From: Dongia rigui
GTDB lineage: Bacteria; Pseudomonadota; Alphaproteobacteria; Dongiales; Dongiaceae
Direction: 5' to 3'
DNA length: 64,000 nt
Assembly (NCBI RefSeq): GCF_034044635.1
Contig: NZ_JAXCLX010000004.1
Location: forward strand, 310,001 to 374,000
Both the position numbers and the translations under genes were made by a program. The notes under the pieces were generated by a model that saw only the letters and a program-made list of their open reading frames with translations, was not told where the DNA came from and did no database searches. Of this stretch, positions 35,693 to 44,661 are shown piece after piece (within the stretch, counting starts at the first letter, position 1; the number at the start of each line of letters is the position of its first letter).

Positions 35693-36588
35693 TATTTCAA
35701 ACTGCCGAGATATTCGGCGATGGCGTGAATATCGGCATCCGGCAGCTTGGCGACATTCTGCTGGACCGCCCCCATGCCGCCTTTGGCGAGCCCCTCATAG
35801 AAGCCTTCTTCGCCTTCCTTGAGTGCGCTCGCCAGCTCATCCACGTCCTTGTATTTCTTGCGCCCCAGCAGATCGCGCAGATTGGGCACCTGTCCCTTTC
35901 CTTCCGGGTGCGGGCCGCCGGCGAAGGCATGGGTCTGGTCCATGACCATCATCGCGTTGCGCGGCGTATGGCATTCGGCACAATGGCCCGGCCCGTTGAC
36001 CAGATAGGCACCGCGATTCCAGCTGGGCGATTGTGCGGCATCCGTTTCGATCGCCGGCAATACGGCAAGCTTCTTCCACAGGCCGATGCCGCGGCGCAGG
36101 AACCAGGGGAACGGGATGTCATCTTCCTTCCGCACCGCGCTGACGGGTGCCAGAGTCATCAGATAGGCCCGAATATCCAGCACATCCTCGGCCTTCATGC
36201 GGCCATAGGAAATATAGGGAAAGGCCGGAATGTAATGCGTGTTTGCAGGCGAGACACCGTGCTGAACGGCATCGATGAAGTTTGCCTCCGTCCAGTTGCC
36301 GATGCCCGTTTCCTTGTCCGGCGTGATGTTGGGCGGATAGAGCGTGCCGATCGGCGTCACCAGGGGCGCGCCGCCCGACGGCAGAGACATGTCGGCGCCA
36401 CTGCCTTCCGCCGGCCGGTGGCAGGAAATGCAACCGCCGATATGATAGAGCAACTCGCCATTGGCGAGGTTGACGGTATGTGTCGGCAAGGTGGCGCCAT
36501 CGACATGCTCCGTCGATGAAGCGAAAAACAGGCCGATGGCGACAATGGCGATGACCGGGAGGACGACGCCGGCAAGCAGCTTCTTCAT
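35692..36588 (-). CDS. Diheme cytochrome c
   Basis: A 298-residue protein with an N-terminal signal anchor (residues 5-24) and two heme-binding motifs, CISCH (residues 53-57) and CAECH (about 204-208). Each is followed by a cytochrome c fold of roughly 100 residues. Phrases such as NITPDKETGIGNWT resemble the membrane cytochrome subunits of alcohol, aldehyde and gluconate dehydrogenases, which have three hemes; only two are present here. It likely passes electrons in the periplasm. No dehydrogenase partner is adjacent. Confidence 0.88.
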   Translation of the reverse strand: MKKLLAGVVLPVIAIVAIGLFFASSTEHVDGATLPTHTVNLANGELLYHIGGCISCHRPAEGSGADMSLPSGGAPLVTPIGTLYPPNITPDKETGIGNWTEANFIDAVQHGVSPANTHYIPAFPYISYGRMKAEDVLDIRAYLMTLAPVSAVRKEDDIPFPWFLRRGIGLWKKLAVLPAIETDAAQSPSWNRGAYLVNGPGHCAECHTPRNAMMVMDQTHAFAGGPHPEGKGQVPNLRDLLGRKKYKDVDELASALKEGEEGFYEGLAKGGMGAVQQNVAKLPDADIHAIAEYLGSLK

Positions 36589-36710
36589 CTGGTGCCTATG
36601 AAACCTGGGTGTTCAGCAAGACTTGCAGCTTTATTAGGACCCGTCCAGGACGGACCCGATGCCGACTTCCTAACAGTATCAGCTGTCAGCTTTCTGTCTT
36701 TCCAATATTC

Positions 36711-37625
36711 CTATCCGTCGACCTCTACCCAGGGCTGACGCTCGGCAAAATGCTCGGCCATCAGATCCACAAAGACGCGCACCTTGGGCGACAGATGCCG
36801 GTTCTGCGGATAGACCACGTGCAGCGACACCGCGTCGGTGGGATAGTCCTTCAGCAACCGCTTCACCCTGCCCTTGGCCAGCGGCTCGCCGATCGAAAAG
36901 ATCGGCAGCAGGGCAATGCCGTGGCCGGCCAGCAACGGCTCCATCAGCATCATGCCATGATTGCTCTGGATTGACCCCGCGACACGGATCAGCTTGCGCC
37001 CCAGGGGTGTCTTGAAGGCCCAGTCATAGGGCGCCGGCGACTGGGTGTAGATCAGGCAATTGTGCTCCTTCAGATCTTCGGGCCGTTTCGGCTCGCCGAA
37101 TTTCTTGATGTATTTGGGCGATGCACAGACATAGCGCGGGATCGTGCACAGGCGCCGGGCAATGAGGCTCGAATCCGGCAGTTCCGTGCGAATGCGGATC
37201 GCGGCGTCGAAGCCTTCTTCGATGAGGTCGACGAAGCGGTCACTCGCTTCGATCGAGAGCCGCAGCTTGGGGTAGCGTGCGGCCAAATCGTTGATGGTCG
37301 CCGCCAGCTGCGGCACGCTGATCGCATTGGGGACGCTGAGGCGCAAGGAGCCCGTGGGCTCCGCCTGCAGGTGCCTCACTTCCGCTTCGGCCGCCTCGAA
37401 CTCGTCGAGCAGCCGTATGGCGCGCTCGAAATAGGCATGACCGACTTCCGTTACCGACAGGCGCCTTGTCGTGCGATGGATGAGTGTGGCACCGAGATGC
37501 GCCTCCAATTCACCGACCTGTTTGGAAACCGCCGCCTTGCTGAGATTGAGGCCGCGCGCCGCCGCCGTGAAGCTGCCCAATTCCACGACCCGGCGAAAGG
37601 TCCGCATCGCCGCCAATTGATCCAT
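36711..37625 (-). CDS. LysR-family transcriptional regulator
   Basis: A 304-residue LysR regulator. The winged helix-turn-helix is at residues 1-60 (MRTFRRVVELGSFTAAARGLNLSKAAVSKQ) and the substrate-binding domain from about 90 to 295. It is divergent from wrbA across 133 bases, which is the classic arrangement for a LysR regulator and its target, so redox control of wrbA is a fair guess. The effector is unknown. Confidence 0.88.
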   Translation of the reverse strand: MDQLAAMRTFRRVVELGSFTAAARGLNLSKAAVSKQVGELEAHLGATLIHRTTRRLSVTEVGHAYFERAIRLLDEFEAAEAEVRHLQAEPTGSLRLSVPNAISVPQLAATINDLAARYPKLRLSIEASDRFVDLIEEGFDAAIRIRTELPDSSLIARRLCTIPRYVCASPKYIKKFGEPKRPEDLKEHNCLIYTQSPAPYDWAFKTPLGRKLIRVAGSIQSNHGMMLMEPLLAGHGIALLPIFSIGEPLAKGRVKRLLKDYPTDAVSLHVVYPQNRHLSPKVRVFVDLMAEHFAERQPWVEVDG

Positions 37626-37758
37626 CGTCCCACCGATTGTCAGCTAAAAGTGAACGATCTTATCACAGGCGTGGGAATTGTCGCGGGCGTCTGACGCGCC
37701 CAACATGCCGACGTGCCGACTCTCCCGTGCTCAAATCCCCCTTTAATGTGAGGCTTTC

Positions 37759-38355
37759 ATGACCAAGGTTCTCGTTCTCTATTATTCAACCTACGGCCAT
37801 ATCGAGAAGATGGCGGAAGCCGTCGCCGAAGGTGCCCGCAAGGGCGGCGCCGACGTTGCGGTGAAGCGTGTGCCGGAACTCGTGCCGGATGACGTTGCCA
37901 AGGCCAGCCACTTCAAGCTCGACCAGAAAGCGCCGATCGCCACGGTCGACGAACTGCCGGAATATGACGCGATCATCATCGGCGCCCCGACCCGCTTCGG
38001 CGCCGCGGCCTCGCAGATGCGCAACTTCCTCGACCAGACGGGCGGCCTCTGGGCCAAGGGTGCCCTGATTGGCAAGGTCGGCAGCGTCTTCACCTCGTCG
38101 GCCACACAGCATGGCGGCCAGGAATCGACCATTCTTTCGGTTCACACCACACTGCTCCACCACGGCCTGGTCGTGGTCGGCCTGCCCTATTCCTGCGCTG
38201 CGCAGATGGGCCTCGATGAAATCAAAGGCGGCTCGCCCTATGGCGCCAGCACGATCGCTGGTGGCGATGGCAGCCGCCAGCCGTCCGAGCAGGAACTCGG
38301 CATGGCGCGCTTCCAGGGCGAACACGTCGCCAAGATCGCTGCTAAGCTGAAGTAA
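37759..38355 (+). CDS. wrbA: NAD(P)H:quinone oxidoreductase WrbA
   Basis: A 198-residue flavodoxin-fold protein. [18 protein letters not shown] is the FMN phosphate-binding loop, followed by [24 protein letters not shown] and TQHGGQE, all conserved in WrbA. It performs two-electron reduction of quinones, protecting from redox cycling. It is divergent from a LysR regulator and ends at a strong terminator. Confidence 0.93.
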   Translation: MTKVLVLYYSTYGHIEKMAEAVAEGARKGGADVAVKRVPELVPDDVAKASHFKLDQKAPIATVDELPEYDAIIIGAPTRFGAAASQMRNFLDQTGGLWAKGALIGKVGSVFTSSATQHGGQESTILSVHTTLLHHGLVVVGLPYSCAAQMGLDEIKGGSPYGASTIAGGDGSRQPSEQELGMARFQGEHVAKIAAKLK

Positions 38356-38376
38356 GACGCCACCAATACGGCTAAG

Positions 38377-38407
38377 AAACGGCGCCGGATAATCCGGCGC
38401 CGTTTTT
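38377..38407. terminator. Terminator after wrbA
   Basis: A GC-rich stem (AACGGCGCCGG with CCGGCGCCGTT) over a short AT loop, followed by TTTTTG. It is palindromic and may also stop transcription of the small minus-strand gene at 38416. Confidence 0.92.
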
Positions 38408-38415
38408 GTTTCCGC

Positions 38416-38709
38416 TCAGTTGATTGCCGCGCGCCGACGGGCTTTCACCAGTTGCGCCAGCCGCTCGCGCGGGTATTGCGCGACCGTTTCCACCAGCTTC
38501 ATCAGCGGCGCCGAAACGCGCATGCTGTGGTCGGCCACTTGCTGCTTCATCACGATGCGCGCGGCGATCGCCGGGTCGAGCCCGCTCGGCAGGCCCATCA
38601 CCCAGGCCAGCAGCTTCAGTTGTACAGGTTCGTGCGTCACCGCATCGAGCGCCAGCAACGACGCGTTGAGTTGGGTGTCATCAAAAGAAAAGTCGGTAGC
38701 GAGAGTCAT
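38416..38709 (-). CDS. Small unknown protein behind a cobalamin riboswitch
   Basis: A 97-residue soluble, helix-rich protein without signal peptide, membrane helix or cysteine. I do not recognise its family. A predicted acidic/hydrophobic N-terminal half (LLALDAVTHEPVQLKLLAW) is followed by a basic C-terminus (VKARRRAAIN). The ATG at 38709 has GAGGTGG upstream; longer readings would start inside the riboswitch. A 12-codon open frame from 38744 ends in ATGA overlap with this start. It is the only gene between the riboswitch and the wrbA terminator, so it is probably its sole target and may act in B12 or cobalt physiology. Confidence 0.65.
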   Translation of the reverse strand: MTLATDFSFDDTQLNASLLALDAVTHEPVQLKLLAWVMGLPSGLDPAIAARIVMKQQVADHSMRVSAPLMKLVETVAQYPRERLAQLVKARRRAAIN

Positions 38710-38759
38710 CGACCACCTCTGCCAGGCCCGCCGCCCGGTCGCATGAGTTTCAACAGGTG

Positions 38760-38912
38760 ATGGCAGGTCTCCTGGCTTGCGGTTCGCTGCTTCTCGGCCG
38801 GCCTTCCCGGAATGTCGAGGCATTCCAGTGGCATTGTTGGCAGGAAGCTCACCGCTCACAGTTGCGGGGGCAGCCGCGGTATCGCACCGCGTTCCCTATT
38901 AATCACCGGCTC
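38760..38912 (-). ncRNA. Cobalamin riboswitch
   Basis: Read on the minus strand, the full set of conserved B12-riboswitch blocks appears in order: AATAGGGAA, GGTG, GCTGCCCCCGCAACTGTGAGC, the B12 box GCCACTGG ... GGGAAGGC, and the closing AGCCAGGAGACCTGCC. The RBS of the 97-residue protein lies about 45 bases beyond the 3' end, so translation-level control is likely. No terminator hairpin with a T run is visible in between. Confidence 0.95.
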
Positions 38913-39084
38913 GGCATCAAGGATGCTGAACACGATGAACCATCGCTGCCGAAGCTAGTGCAGGATGCCTTGAAAGGCAAAGGGCACGAAGGTCGCAGCG
39001 CCGGTTCCTATCCATTCGTTCAGGAAGCGACGCATTTTATCCTCTGCTTGACATGCCCTGGCATATCGGCGATATCGGCGGTGG

Positions 39085-39126
39085 GCCACGCTCCCCCAAC
39101 GGAGTGCTTCGTTCTGGAAGGAACGC
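39085..39126 (+). promoter_or_regulatory. serC leader with sequestered ribosome-binding site
   Basis: CGTTC (39110-39114) and GAACG (39121-39125) form a hairpin whose loop and 3' arm hold the GGAAGGA Shine-Dalgarno. An upstream imperfect stem (CACGCTCC with GGAGTG, about 39088-39106) precedes it. Layout and sequence (GGAGTGCTTCGTTCTGGAAGG) resemble the serC RNA motif reported upstream of serC in alphaproteobacteria. Classification is from memory of that motif. Confidence 0.6.
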
Positions 39127-40317
39127 ATGATGACAAGACCGCTCCAGCGGCCGATTCGGCCGCAATTCTCGTCCGGACCCTGCGCCAAGCGCCCCGGCTG
39201 GACCCCCGCTCTCCTCGACAATCAGAATATCAAGACGGCGACGCACGGTCGTTCGCATCGCTCGAAGGCCGGCAAGGACAAGCTCGTCGCCGTGATCGAG
39301 CAGTCAAAGCGCATCCTCGGCATTCCCGCAGACTATCGGCTCGGCATTGTGCCGGCCTCGGATACCGGCGCCGTCGAGATGGCGCTGTGGTCGCTTCTCG
39401 GTCCCAATCCCATCACGGTTCTCGCCTTCGAAAGCTTCAGCGAGGAATGGGCCGGCGACATCATCAACGAGCTTCATTTGCCGACCAAGCTCCGGCGCGC
39501 CGATTACGGCGCCCTGCCGGATCTTGCGGCGATTGACCCGGCCGATGACATCGTCTTTGCCTGGAACGGCACGACGTCCGGCGTGCGCATGCCGCATGCC
39601 GATTGGATCGCCGACAATCGGACCGGTCTTACCATCTGCGATGCGACATCGGCCGTCTTCGCCATGGACCTGCCCTGGCACAAGCTCGATGTCGTCACCT
39701 GGTCCTGGCAGAAAGTGCTGGGCGGTGAAGGCGGGCACGGCATGTTGGCCCTGTCACCCAGGGCCGTCGCACGCCTGCAATCGCACAAGCCCGCCTGGCC
39801 CCTGCCAAAGATCTTCCGCCTCACCAAGGGCGGCAAGCTGATCGAAGGCATCTTCAAAGGCGAGACCATCAATACGCCATCGATGCTATGCGTCGACGAT
39901 CAATTGGATGCCCTGGCCTGGGCGGAGGATATCGGCGGATTGCCGGGCCTGATCGCGCGCAGCGAAGCCAATGCCAAGGCGATCGCGGACTGGGTCGCAA
40001 AGTCTGATTGGGCAGGCTTCCTGGCGCAGCATGCAGCGACGCGGTCCTGCACCAGCGTCTGCCTCAAGATCACAGACAGCTGGTTCACGGCCCATGACAA
40101 GGACGGCCAGCAGGCCATTGCCAAGGACGTTGTCGGCCTGCTGGAAAAGGAAGGAGTCGCCCTCGACATCGGCGCCTATCGCGACGCGCCGCCGGGCCTG
40201 CGCATCTGGTGCGGCGCCACCGTCGACCGCAGCGACGTCGAAGCCCTGCTGCCCTGGCTCGACTGGGCTTACGCGACCGTCAAACAGAATGCGACCCCGC
40301 TCGCCAAGGAAGCTTGA
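39127..40317 (+). CDS. serC: Phosphoserine aminotransferase
   Basis: A 396-residue fold-type I PLP enzyme of the alphaproteobacterial SerC type. The N-terminal [12 protein letters not shown], the [13 protein letters not shown] region and the PLP lysine in [16 protein letters not shown] are seen. It converts 3-phosphohydroxypyruvate and glutamate to phosphoserine, the second step of serine synthesis. serA follows after 2 bases. Two tandem ATGs (39127 and 39130) are available; the second has better spacing from GGAAGGA. Serine made here is also the SPT substrate for sphingolipids. Confidence 0.95.
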   Translation: MMTRPLQRPIRPQFSSGPCAKRPGWTPALLDNQNIKTATHGRSHRSKAGKDKLVAVIEQSKRILGIPADYRLGIVPASDTGAVEMALWSLLGPNPITVLAFESFSEEWAGDIINELHLPTKLRRADYGALPDLAAIDPADDIVFAWNGTTSGVRMPHADWIADNRTGLTICDATSAVFAMDLPWHKLDVVTWSWQKVLGGEGGHGMLALSPRAVARLQSHKPAWPLPKIFRLTKGGKLIEGIFKGETINTPSMLCVDDQLDALAWAEDIGGLPGLIARSEANAKAIADWVAKSDWAGFLAQHAATRSCTSVCLKITDSWFTAHDKDGQQAIAKDVVGLLEKEGVALDIGAYRDAPPGLRIWCGATVDRSDVEALLPWLDWAYATVKQNATPLAKEA

Positions 40318-40319
40318 TC

Positions 40320-41900
40320 ATGCCCAAAGTTTTGATCTCCGATGAACTGTCACCCGCCGCCGTCCAGATCTTCAAGGAACGCGGCATCGAAGTGGTCGAA
40401 AAGACCGGCATGAAGCCGAAGGAACTGGCCGAGATGATCGGCGCGTTCGACGGCTTGGCTCTGCGGTCAGCCAGCAAGGTGACGGCCGATGTGCTGGCCG
40501 CCGCCAAGAATCTCAAAGTCGTCGGGCGTGCCGGCATCGGTGTCGACAATATCGACGTCAAGGCGGCGACCGCGCGCGGCATCTGTGTCATGAACACGCC
40601 GTTCGGCAATAACATCACCACCGCCGAGCACTCGGTGGCAATGATGATGGCGCTCGCCCGCCACATCCCGGAAGCTAATAGCTCGACCCATGCCGGGAAA
40701 TGGGAAAAGTCCCGTTTCGTCGGCGTCGAGCTTTACGCCAAGACACTGGGGCTCGTCGGCTGCGGCAATATCGGCTCCATCGTCGCCGACCGGGCGCAGG
40801 GGTTGAAGATGAAGGTGATCGCCTATGATCCCTTCCTGTCGCCCGAGCGCGCCATCGATCTCGGTGTCGAGAAGGTCGATCTCGACACGTTGCTGGCGCG
40901 CGCCGATTTCATCTCGCTGCATACGCCCTTGACCGATCAGACCCGTAATCTGATCGACAAGGCAGCGCTCGCGAAGTGCAAGGCGGGTGTCCGTATCGTC
41001 AATTGCGCGCGTGGCGGGCTGGTGGTCGAGGAGGATCTGAAAGCCGCCCTCGACAGCGGTCATGTCGCTGGTGCGGCCCTTGACGTGTTCCCGACGGAAC
41101 CCGCCACGCAGAACATTCTCTTTGGCCATCCCAATGTGGTTTGCACGCCGCATCTTGGGGCGTCCTCGACCGAGGCACAGCTCAATGTCGCCATCCAGGT
41201 GGCCGAGCAGATGTCCGACTTCCTGCTGCATGGCGCCGTCACCAACGCCCTCAACATGCCCTCGGTGACGGTCGAGGAAGCGCCCAAGCTCAGGCCCTAT
41301 ATGAAGCTCGCCGACCAGCTGGGTGCCTTTGCCGGCCAGGCGACGGAAACCGGCATCTTGAAAGTGATCGTCGAATATGAGGGCCAGGTTGCGGCGCTCA
41401 ATACGCGTCCCCTCACAGCGCTGATGTTGCAAGGGCTGCTGAAGCCGCAGCTTTCCGACAGCGTCAACATGGTCAACGCGCCCCTTGTCGCCAAGGAGCG
41501 CAACATTGACCTTACCGAGGTCAAGCATGATCGCGAAGGCGATTACCACACCCTCATCCGCCTCACGGTTCAATCCGAGCGCTGGTCGCGCTCGATCGCT
41601 GGCACGCTCTTTGCCGATCAACGCCCCCGTGTGGTCGAGATCAAGGGCATCAAGATCGATGCCGAGCTTGGGCCCCACATGCTTTATGTCACCAATGACG
41701 ACAAACCGGGCTTCATCGGCAAGCTTGGGACGCTCCTCGGTGACAACGGCATCAACATCGCGACCTTTGCTCTGGGCCGCTCCGCCCCCGGCAAGGACGC
41801 GATCGCTTTGGTTGAAATCGATGGCCCCATTCCCGGCCCGTTGCTGAAGCAGGTCCAGGATCTGGCGCAGGTGCAGCAGGCCAAACACCTCGTCTTCTGA
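40320..41900 (+). CDS. serA: D-3-phosphoglycerate dehydrogenase
   Basis: A 526-residue long-form PGDH. The catalytic and NAD domains carry GLVGCGNIGSIVADRA, NCARGGLVVEEDL (Arg), FPTEPATQ (Glu) and TPHLGASSTEAQ (His). An intervening ASB domain (about 320-450) and a C-terminal ACT domain (YVTNDDKPGFIGKLGTLLG onwards) are present. The ACT domain usually mediates feedback inhibition by serine. It is cotranscribed with serC under the structured leader. Confidence 0.95.
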   Translation: MPKVLISDELSPAAVQIFKERGIEVVEKTGMKPKELAEMIGAFDGLALRSASKVTADVLAAAKNLKVVGRAGIGVDNIDVKAATARGICVMNTPFGNNITTAEHSVAMMMALARHIPEANSSTHAGKWEKSRFVGVELYAKTLGLVGCGNIGSIVADRAQGLKMKVIAYDPFLSPERAIDLGVEKVDLDTLLARADFISLHTPLTDQTRNLIDKAALAKCKAGVRIVNCARGGLVVEEDLKAALDSGHVAGAALDVFPTEPATQNILFGHPNVVCTPHLGASSTEAQLNVAIQVAEQMSDFLLHGAVTNALNMPSVTVEEAPKLRPYMKLADQLGAFAGQATETGILKVIVEYEGQVAALNTRPLTALMLQGLLKPQLSDSVNMVNAPLVAKERNIDLTEVKHDREGDYHTLIRLTVQSERWSRSIAGTLFADQRPRVVEIKGIKIDAELGPHMLYVTNDDKPGFIGKLGTLLGDNGINIATFALGRSAPGKDAIALVEIDGPIPGPLLKQVQDLAQVQQAKHLVF

Positions 41901-41930
41901 GACGAAAGCCGTTTTTTAACAAGTGGTTGG

Positions 41931-41955
41931 CAGGACCGATCGCAGCTCGGTCCTG
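41931..41955. terminator. Hairpin downstream of serA
   Basis: CAGGACCGA pairs perfectly with TCGGTCCTG around a 7-base loop. There is no T run after it. It is preceded by a T6 run at 41911-41916. It may be a weak or factor-assisted terminator. Confidence 0.45.
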
Positions 41956-42089
41956 TCACCTCCACTCTTGCGGTTAACCTATTATTATGATTTGATCCGC
42001 GATTGAGAGGTTCTGCCGGAATCGGGGGCTTGCGCCGTGGCGCGCGGGTTGTTGTCCGGCCACAAGCGTCACTTAAAAGGGGTAGTCTT

Positions 42090-42434
42090 ATGAAGATCAT
42101 TATGTTGCCCGTCGTCCTCGGCGCGCTCGCTCTGACGGCCTGCGCTGTGAAGCCGCAATACGAGCTTAACCAGCAGGTTTCCGGCCTTTGCGGCCATGCC
42201 GAAACCGCGATGGGCACGCTGGCTTCCGCCGAATCGTCGATCGCCGGCGAAGCCTACAAGAACAGTGAGACTGTGGCCGTTGATCCGGCCGTCGCCGATC
42301 TGCTCGGCGGCGACTATCCGGAAATCGCCGAAGCTGGTGGCAGCGCCCCGACCAGGGATTACTGGCGCCATGTCGAACTGCGCTGGAACGATTATGACGC
42401 CGCCTGCATTGGCGCCCGCGCACCGAAGCCGTAA
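42090..42434 (+). CDS. Small lipoprotein of unknown function
   Basis: A 114-residue protein with a type II signal peptide (MKIIMLPVVLGALALTAC) and the lipobox LTAC, cysteine at residue 18. The mature part is mostly acidic with two further cysteines (GLCGHAE and DAACIG), a candidate disulfide. The start has AAAGGGG upstream. No family recognised. It is a monocistronic unit with its own strong terminator. Confidence 0.8.
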   Translation: MKIIMLPVVLGALALTACAVKPQYELNQQVSGLCGHAETAMGTLASAESSIAGEAYKNSETVAVDPAVADLLGGDYPEIAEAGGSAPTRDYWRHVELRWNDYDAACIGARAPKP

Positions 42435-42454
42435 TCGACGTCATCCTTCCGAGA

Positions 42455-42487
42455 AAGCCGCCGCCGGCCTAGCCGCGGCGGCTTTTT
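42455..42487 (+). terminator. Terminator after the lipoprotein gene
   Basis: AAGCCGCCGC and GCGGCGGCTT form a 10-base stem around a 10-base loop, followed by TTTTTT. Confidence 0.93.
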
Positions 42488-42643
42488 TATTGGTCGTCTA
42501 ACACCACTGATTTATGTCAAATTTTTCCAGTATCCCATTGATATAGCTGTTATATTTCTGTTCGACCCTTCATCTGGACGGGCACTGGTGTTATCTTTAT
42601 GGGATCGAATCCGTCGCTCCCGACCGACCCCAAGGAGCTGCAG

Positions 42644-43663
42644 ATGCAGGACCGGAAACTTGTTCTGATCGCCGGGCGCAACGCCGTCCTGGCACAGGAA
42701 CTTCACGAGATGATCTGGCCTGCGGGGTTCGAAACCCGCATGCTGACCGGGCATGAGCTCGGCATTCTGGATATCGAACGGCTGCGCCGGAACCTCGAAA
42801 ACCTGTCGCCGGTGCTGATCATCAACACGATCGGCTATGCCTCGCCCGATGGCGCCGAGCAGCACCGCACCCTGATCCAGGCCCGCAGCCATTGGTCGGT
42901 CGGCGACCTTGCTGAAGTCGCCGGCGCCCTCGACATTCCCCTCCTGCATCTCTCGTCGGATCAGGTCTTCGCCGGCGACAAGTTCGCCGCCTATCTGGAA
43001 ACCGACACCCCCGACGCGATCAGCGTCTTCGGCCAGGCACAGGCGGCCGGCGAGGCCGAGGTGGCTGCCCATTGCCGCCATTTTGCTATTCTGCGGACCG
43101 GCTGGCTGTTCGGTGCCAAGGGGCACAACATGCTGAAGACCATGCTGTCGCTGGGGCGACGCGGCGGTCGGGTCCATGTGCCCAATGACCACATCGCCGG
43201 TCCGACCCCCGTGCGCGAGCTGTGCGGCGCGATGCGTCGCATTGGGATCGCCCTCATCAACCGCGAGTTCGAGAACGGCACGACGCTGCATTTCACCGGA
43301 GCCCCGGTCGCCACCTGGTTTGAGTTCGCAGCCCACGCGCTGCGCCGGGCGGCACCTTACCAGGCCGCACCCGAATTGATCCCGATAACGCCCAACCGTT
43401 TCGGCGTGACCGGGGCTGCTGCCCGCCGCACCGAGTTGGATTGCAGCCGCACCCGGCACCTCCTGCAGTTGGAACAGCCGGACTGGCACAGGGCCCTCGA
43501 CGATTGCGTCGAGGAAATCTGCCTCGCCGAGCAGCGCAATGTCGATGTTTCCGCGCAGTATCAGCTCGACCCGCTGCCTTACCGGCCCATGGCGCCGGAA
43601 GACCGGCGGCGCGGGACGCTGCCCTATGGTGTTCGGATGGACCGCCGCCAGGCCGGCCGCTGA
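42644..43663 (+). CDS. RmlD-like extended SDR with degenerate active site
   Basis: A 339-residue protein of the dTDP-4-dehydrorhamnose reductase family. SSDQVFAG (residues 104-111) matches the STDYVFDG block, and LRTGWLFGAKGHNMLKTML and HFTGAPVATWFEFA follow the family pattern. The nucleotide loop is GRNAVLA instead of GxxGxxG, and the catalytic YxxxK is replaced by Phe129 and Gln133 (FGQAQ). It may have lost NAD(P)H-dependent reductase chemistry. AAGGAGCTGCAG precedes the ATG at 42644; a start at 42599 is less likely. No rhamnose genes are adjacent. Confidence 0.8.
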   Translation: MQDRKLVLIAGRNAVLAQELHEMIWPAGFETRMLTGHELGILDIERLRRNLENLSPVLIINTIGYASPDGAEQHRTLIQARSHWSVGDLAEVAGALDIPLLHLSSDQVFAGDKFAAYLETDTPDAISVFGQAQAAGEAEVAAHCRHFAILRTGWLFGAKGHNMLKTMLSLGRRGGRVHVPNDHIAGPTPVRELCGAMRRIGIALINREFENGTTLHFTGAPVATWFEFAAHALRRAAPYQAAPELIPITPNRFGVTGAAARRTELDCSRTRHLLQLEQPDWHRALDDCVEEICLAEQRNVDVSAQYQLDPLPYRPMAPEDRRRGTLPYGVRMDRRQAGR

Positions 43664-43689
43664 ACCAGCAGCCGGCCCGTTGGTAGATC

Positions 43690-44523
43690 CTACTCCGCGG
43701 CCTTCGGGAAGGCCGGCAGCTTCTTGATGTCGCCAGCGTCATGCTGCACGACAAGCGTCGCCTTCAGCGATTTTGCCATGCGCGCCAAGCGATCCATCGA
43801 CGCCAGGGACTGGGCGCGATCCGTGTTGAAGGGCGGCACGCCCTCATTCTTTAACTGCTCCTCGAAATGAACGATATCGCCGCTCAGCAGCACCGGACCT
43901 GTCTTGGCGAGCTTCACCAGCAGGGCATAGCTGCCCGGCGTATGACCGGGCATCGTCAGCATCGTGACCGAACCGTCGCCGAAGACATCCTTGTCGCCGC
44001 TGACCGGTTCGACGGCCCCACCATCCTTCAACCAGGGCTTCAGCAGATCCGGCACGGCACCGAAGGGCAGCGGCTCGCTCTTCATCGCCTCAAGATCGAG
44101 CTTGCCCATCAGCAGCTTCGCCTTCGGAAAATCGGCTGCCTGTCCGATATGGTCGAAATGGTAGTGGCTGATCCCCACCACCGAGATCGCTTCCAGCTTC
44201 ACGCCGATCTTCTCCAGTTGCTGCGGCACCGTGGCGGCCAGCGTCGGCTGCATGGGTGCCGCCGCATCGAGCGGCGCATTGAGCAGACCGGCCGGGAGGC
44301 CCGTGTCCCAGATCATGTAATCCTTGTCATGCTGGATCACATAACAGCTGTCGGTCAGCGTCCGCTGCTTCCCCGCATATTGATAGGTGTCCGAGAAGGA
44401 ACTGAGGTCCTTCACCTTGATGGTGCCGCAATCCAGACGCCACAGCTTGACCTCGGCGGCACTGGCGGCTTGCGCCGCCGCCAAGGTACCGGCGAGGGCC
44501 AATAGGAACGATATCAGTTTCAT
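43690..44523 (-). CDS. Exported MBL-fold hydrolase, N-acyl homoserine lactonase-like
   Basis: A 277-residue metallo-beta-lactamase-fold protein with a signal peptide (residues 1-22, AAQAASAA). The zinc site SHYHFDH, then PGHTPGSY, LSGDIVHF and a late VVQHD histidine are complete. The overall pattern is that of AttM/AiiA-type lactonases, but periplasmic location suggests a broader lactone or ester substrate. GGAGAGA precedes the ATG. It is divergent from an AraC regulator that may control it. Confidence 0.82.
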   Translation of the reverse strand: MKLISFLLALAGTLAAAQAASAAEVKLWRLDCGTIKVKDLSSFSDTYQYAGKQRTLTDSCYVIQHDKDYMIWDTGLPAGLLNAPLDAAAPMQPTLAATVPQQLEKIGVKLEAISVVGISHYHFDHIGQAADFPKAKLLMGKLDLEAMKSEPLPFGAVPDLLKPWLKDGGAVEPVSGDKDVFGDGSVTMLTMPGHTPGSYALLVKLAKTGPVLLSGDIVHFEEQLKNEGVPPFNTDRAQSLASMDRLARMAKSLKATLVVQHDAGDIKKLPAFPKAAE

Positions 44524-44661
44524 AAGTCTCTCCATCTGCTCTGAAGTGACCGTATCTTGACCTGGCCGTTCCCCGCTCATGCGCCGGAACCGCCCTCAAC
44601 TGCGCCCGAAACGCTCACTTCACATTTGCAGTGGGAACGGTCCCGACCCTAGGATGGCGCC

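Noticed and set aside
38710-38859. Upstream start of the small riboswitch-controlled protein
   Set aside because: These codons lie inside and just after the riboswitch fold, so they are leader RNA and not protein.
38757-38910. Riboswitch acting on serC on the plus strand
   Set aside because: The conserved blocks read in order only on the minus strand, so it faces away from serC.
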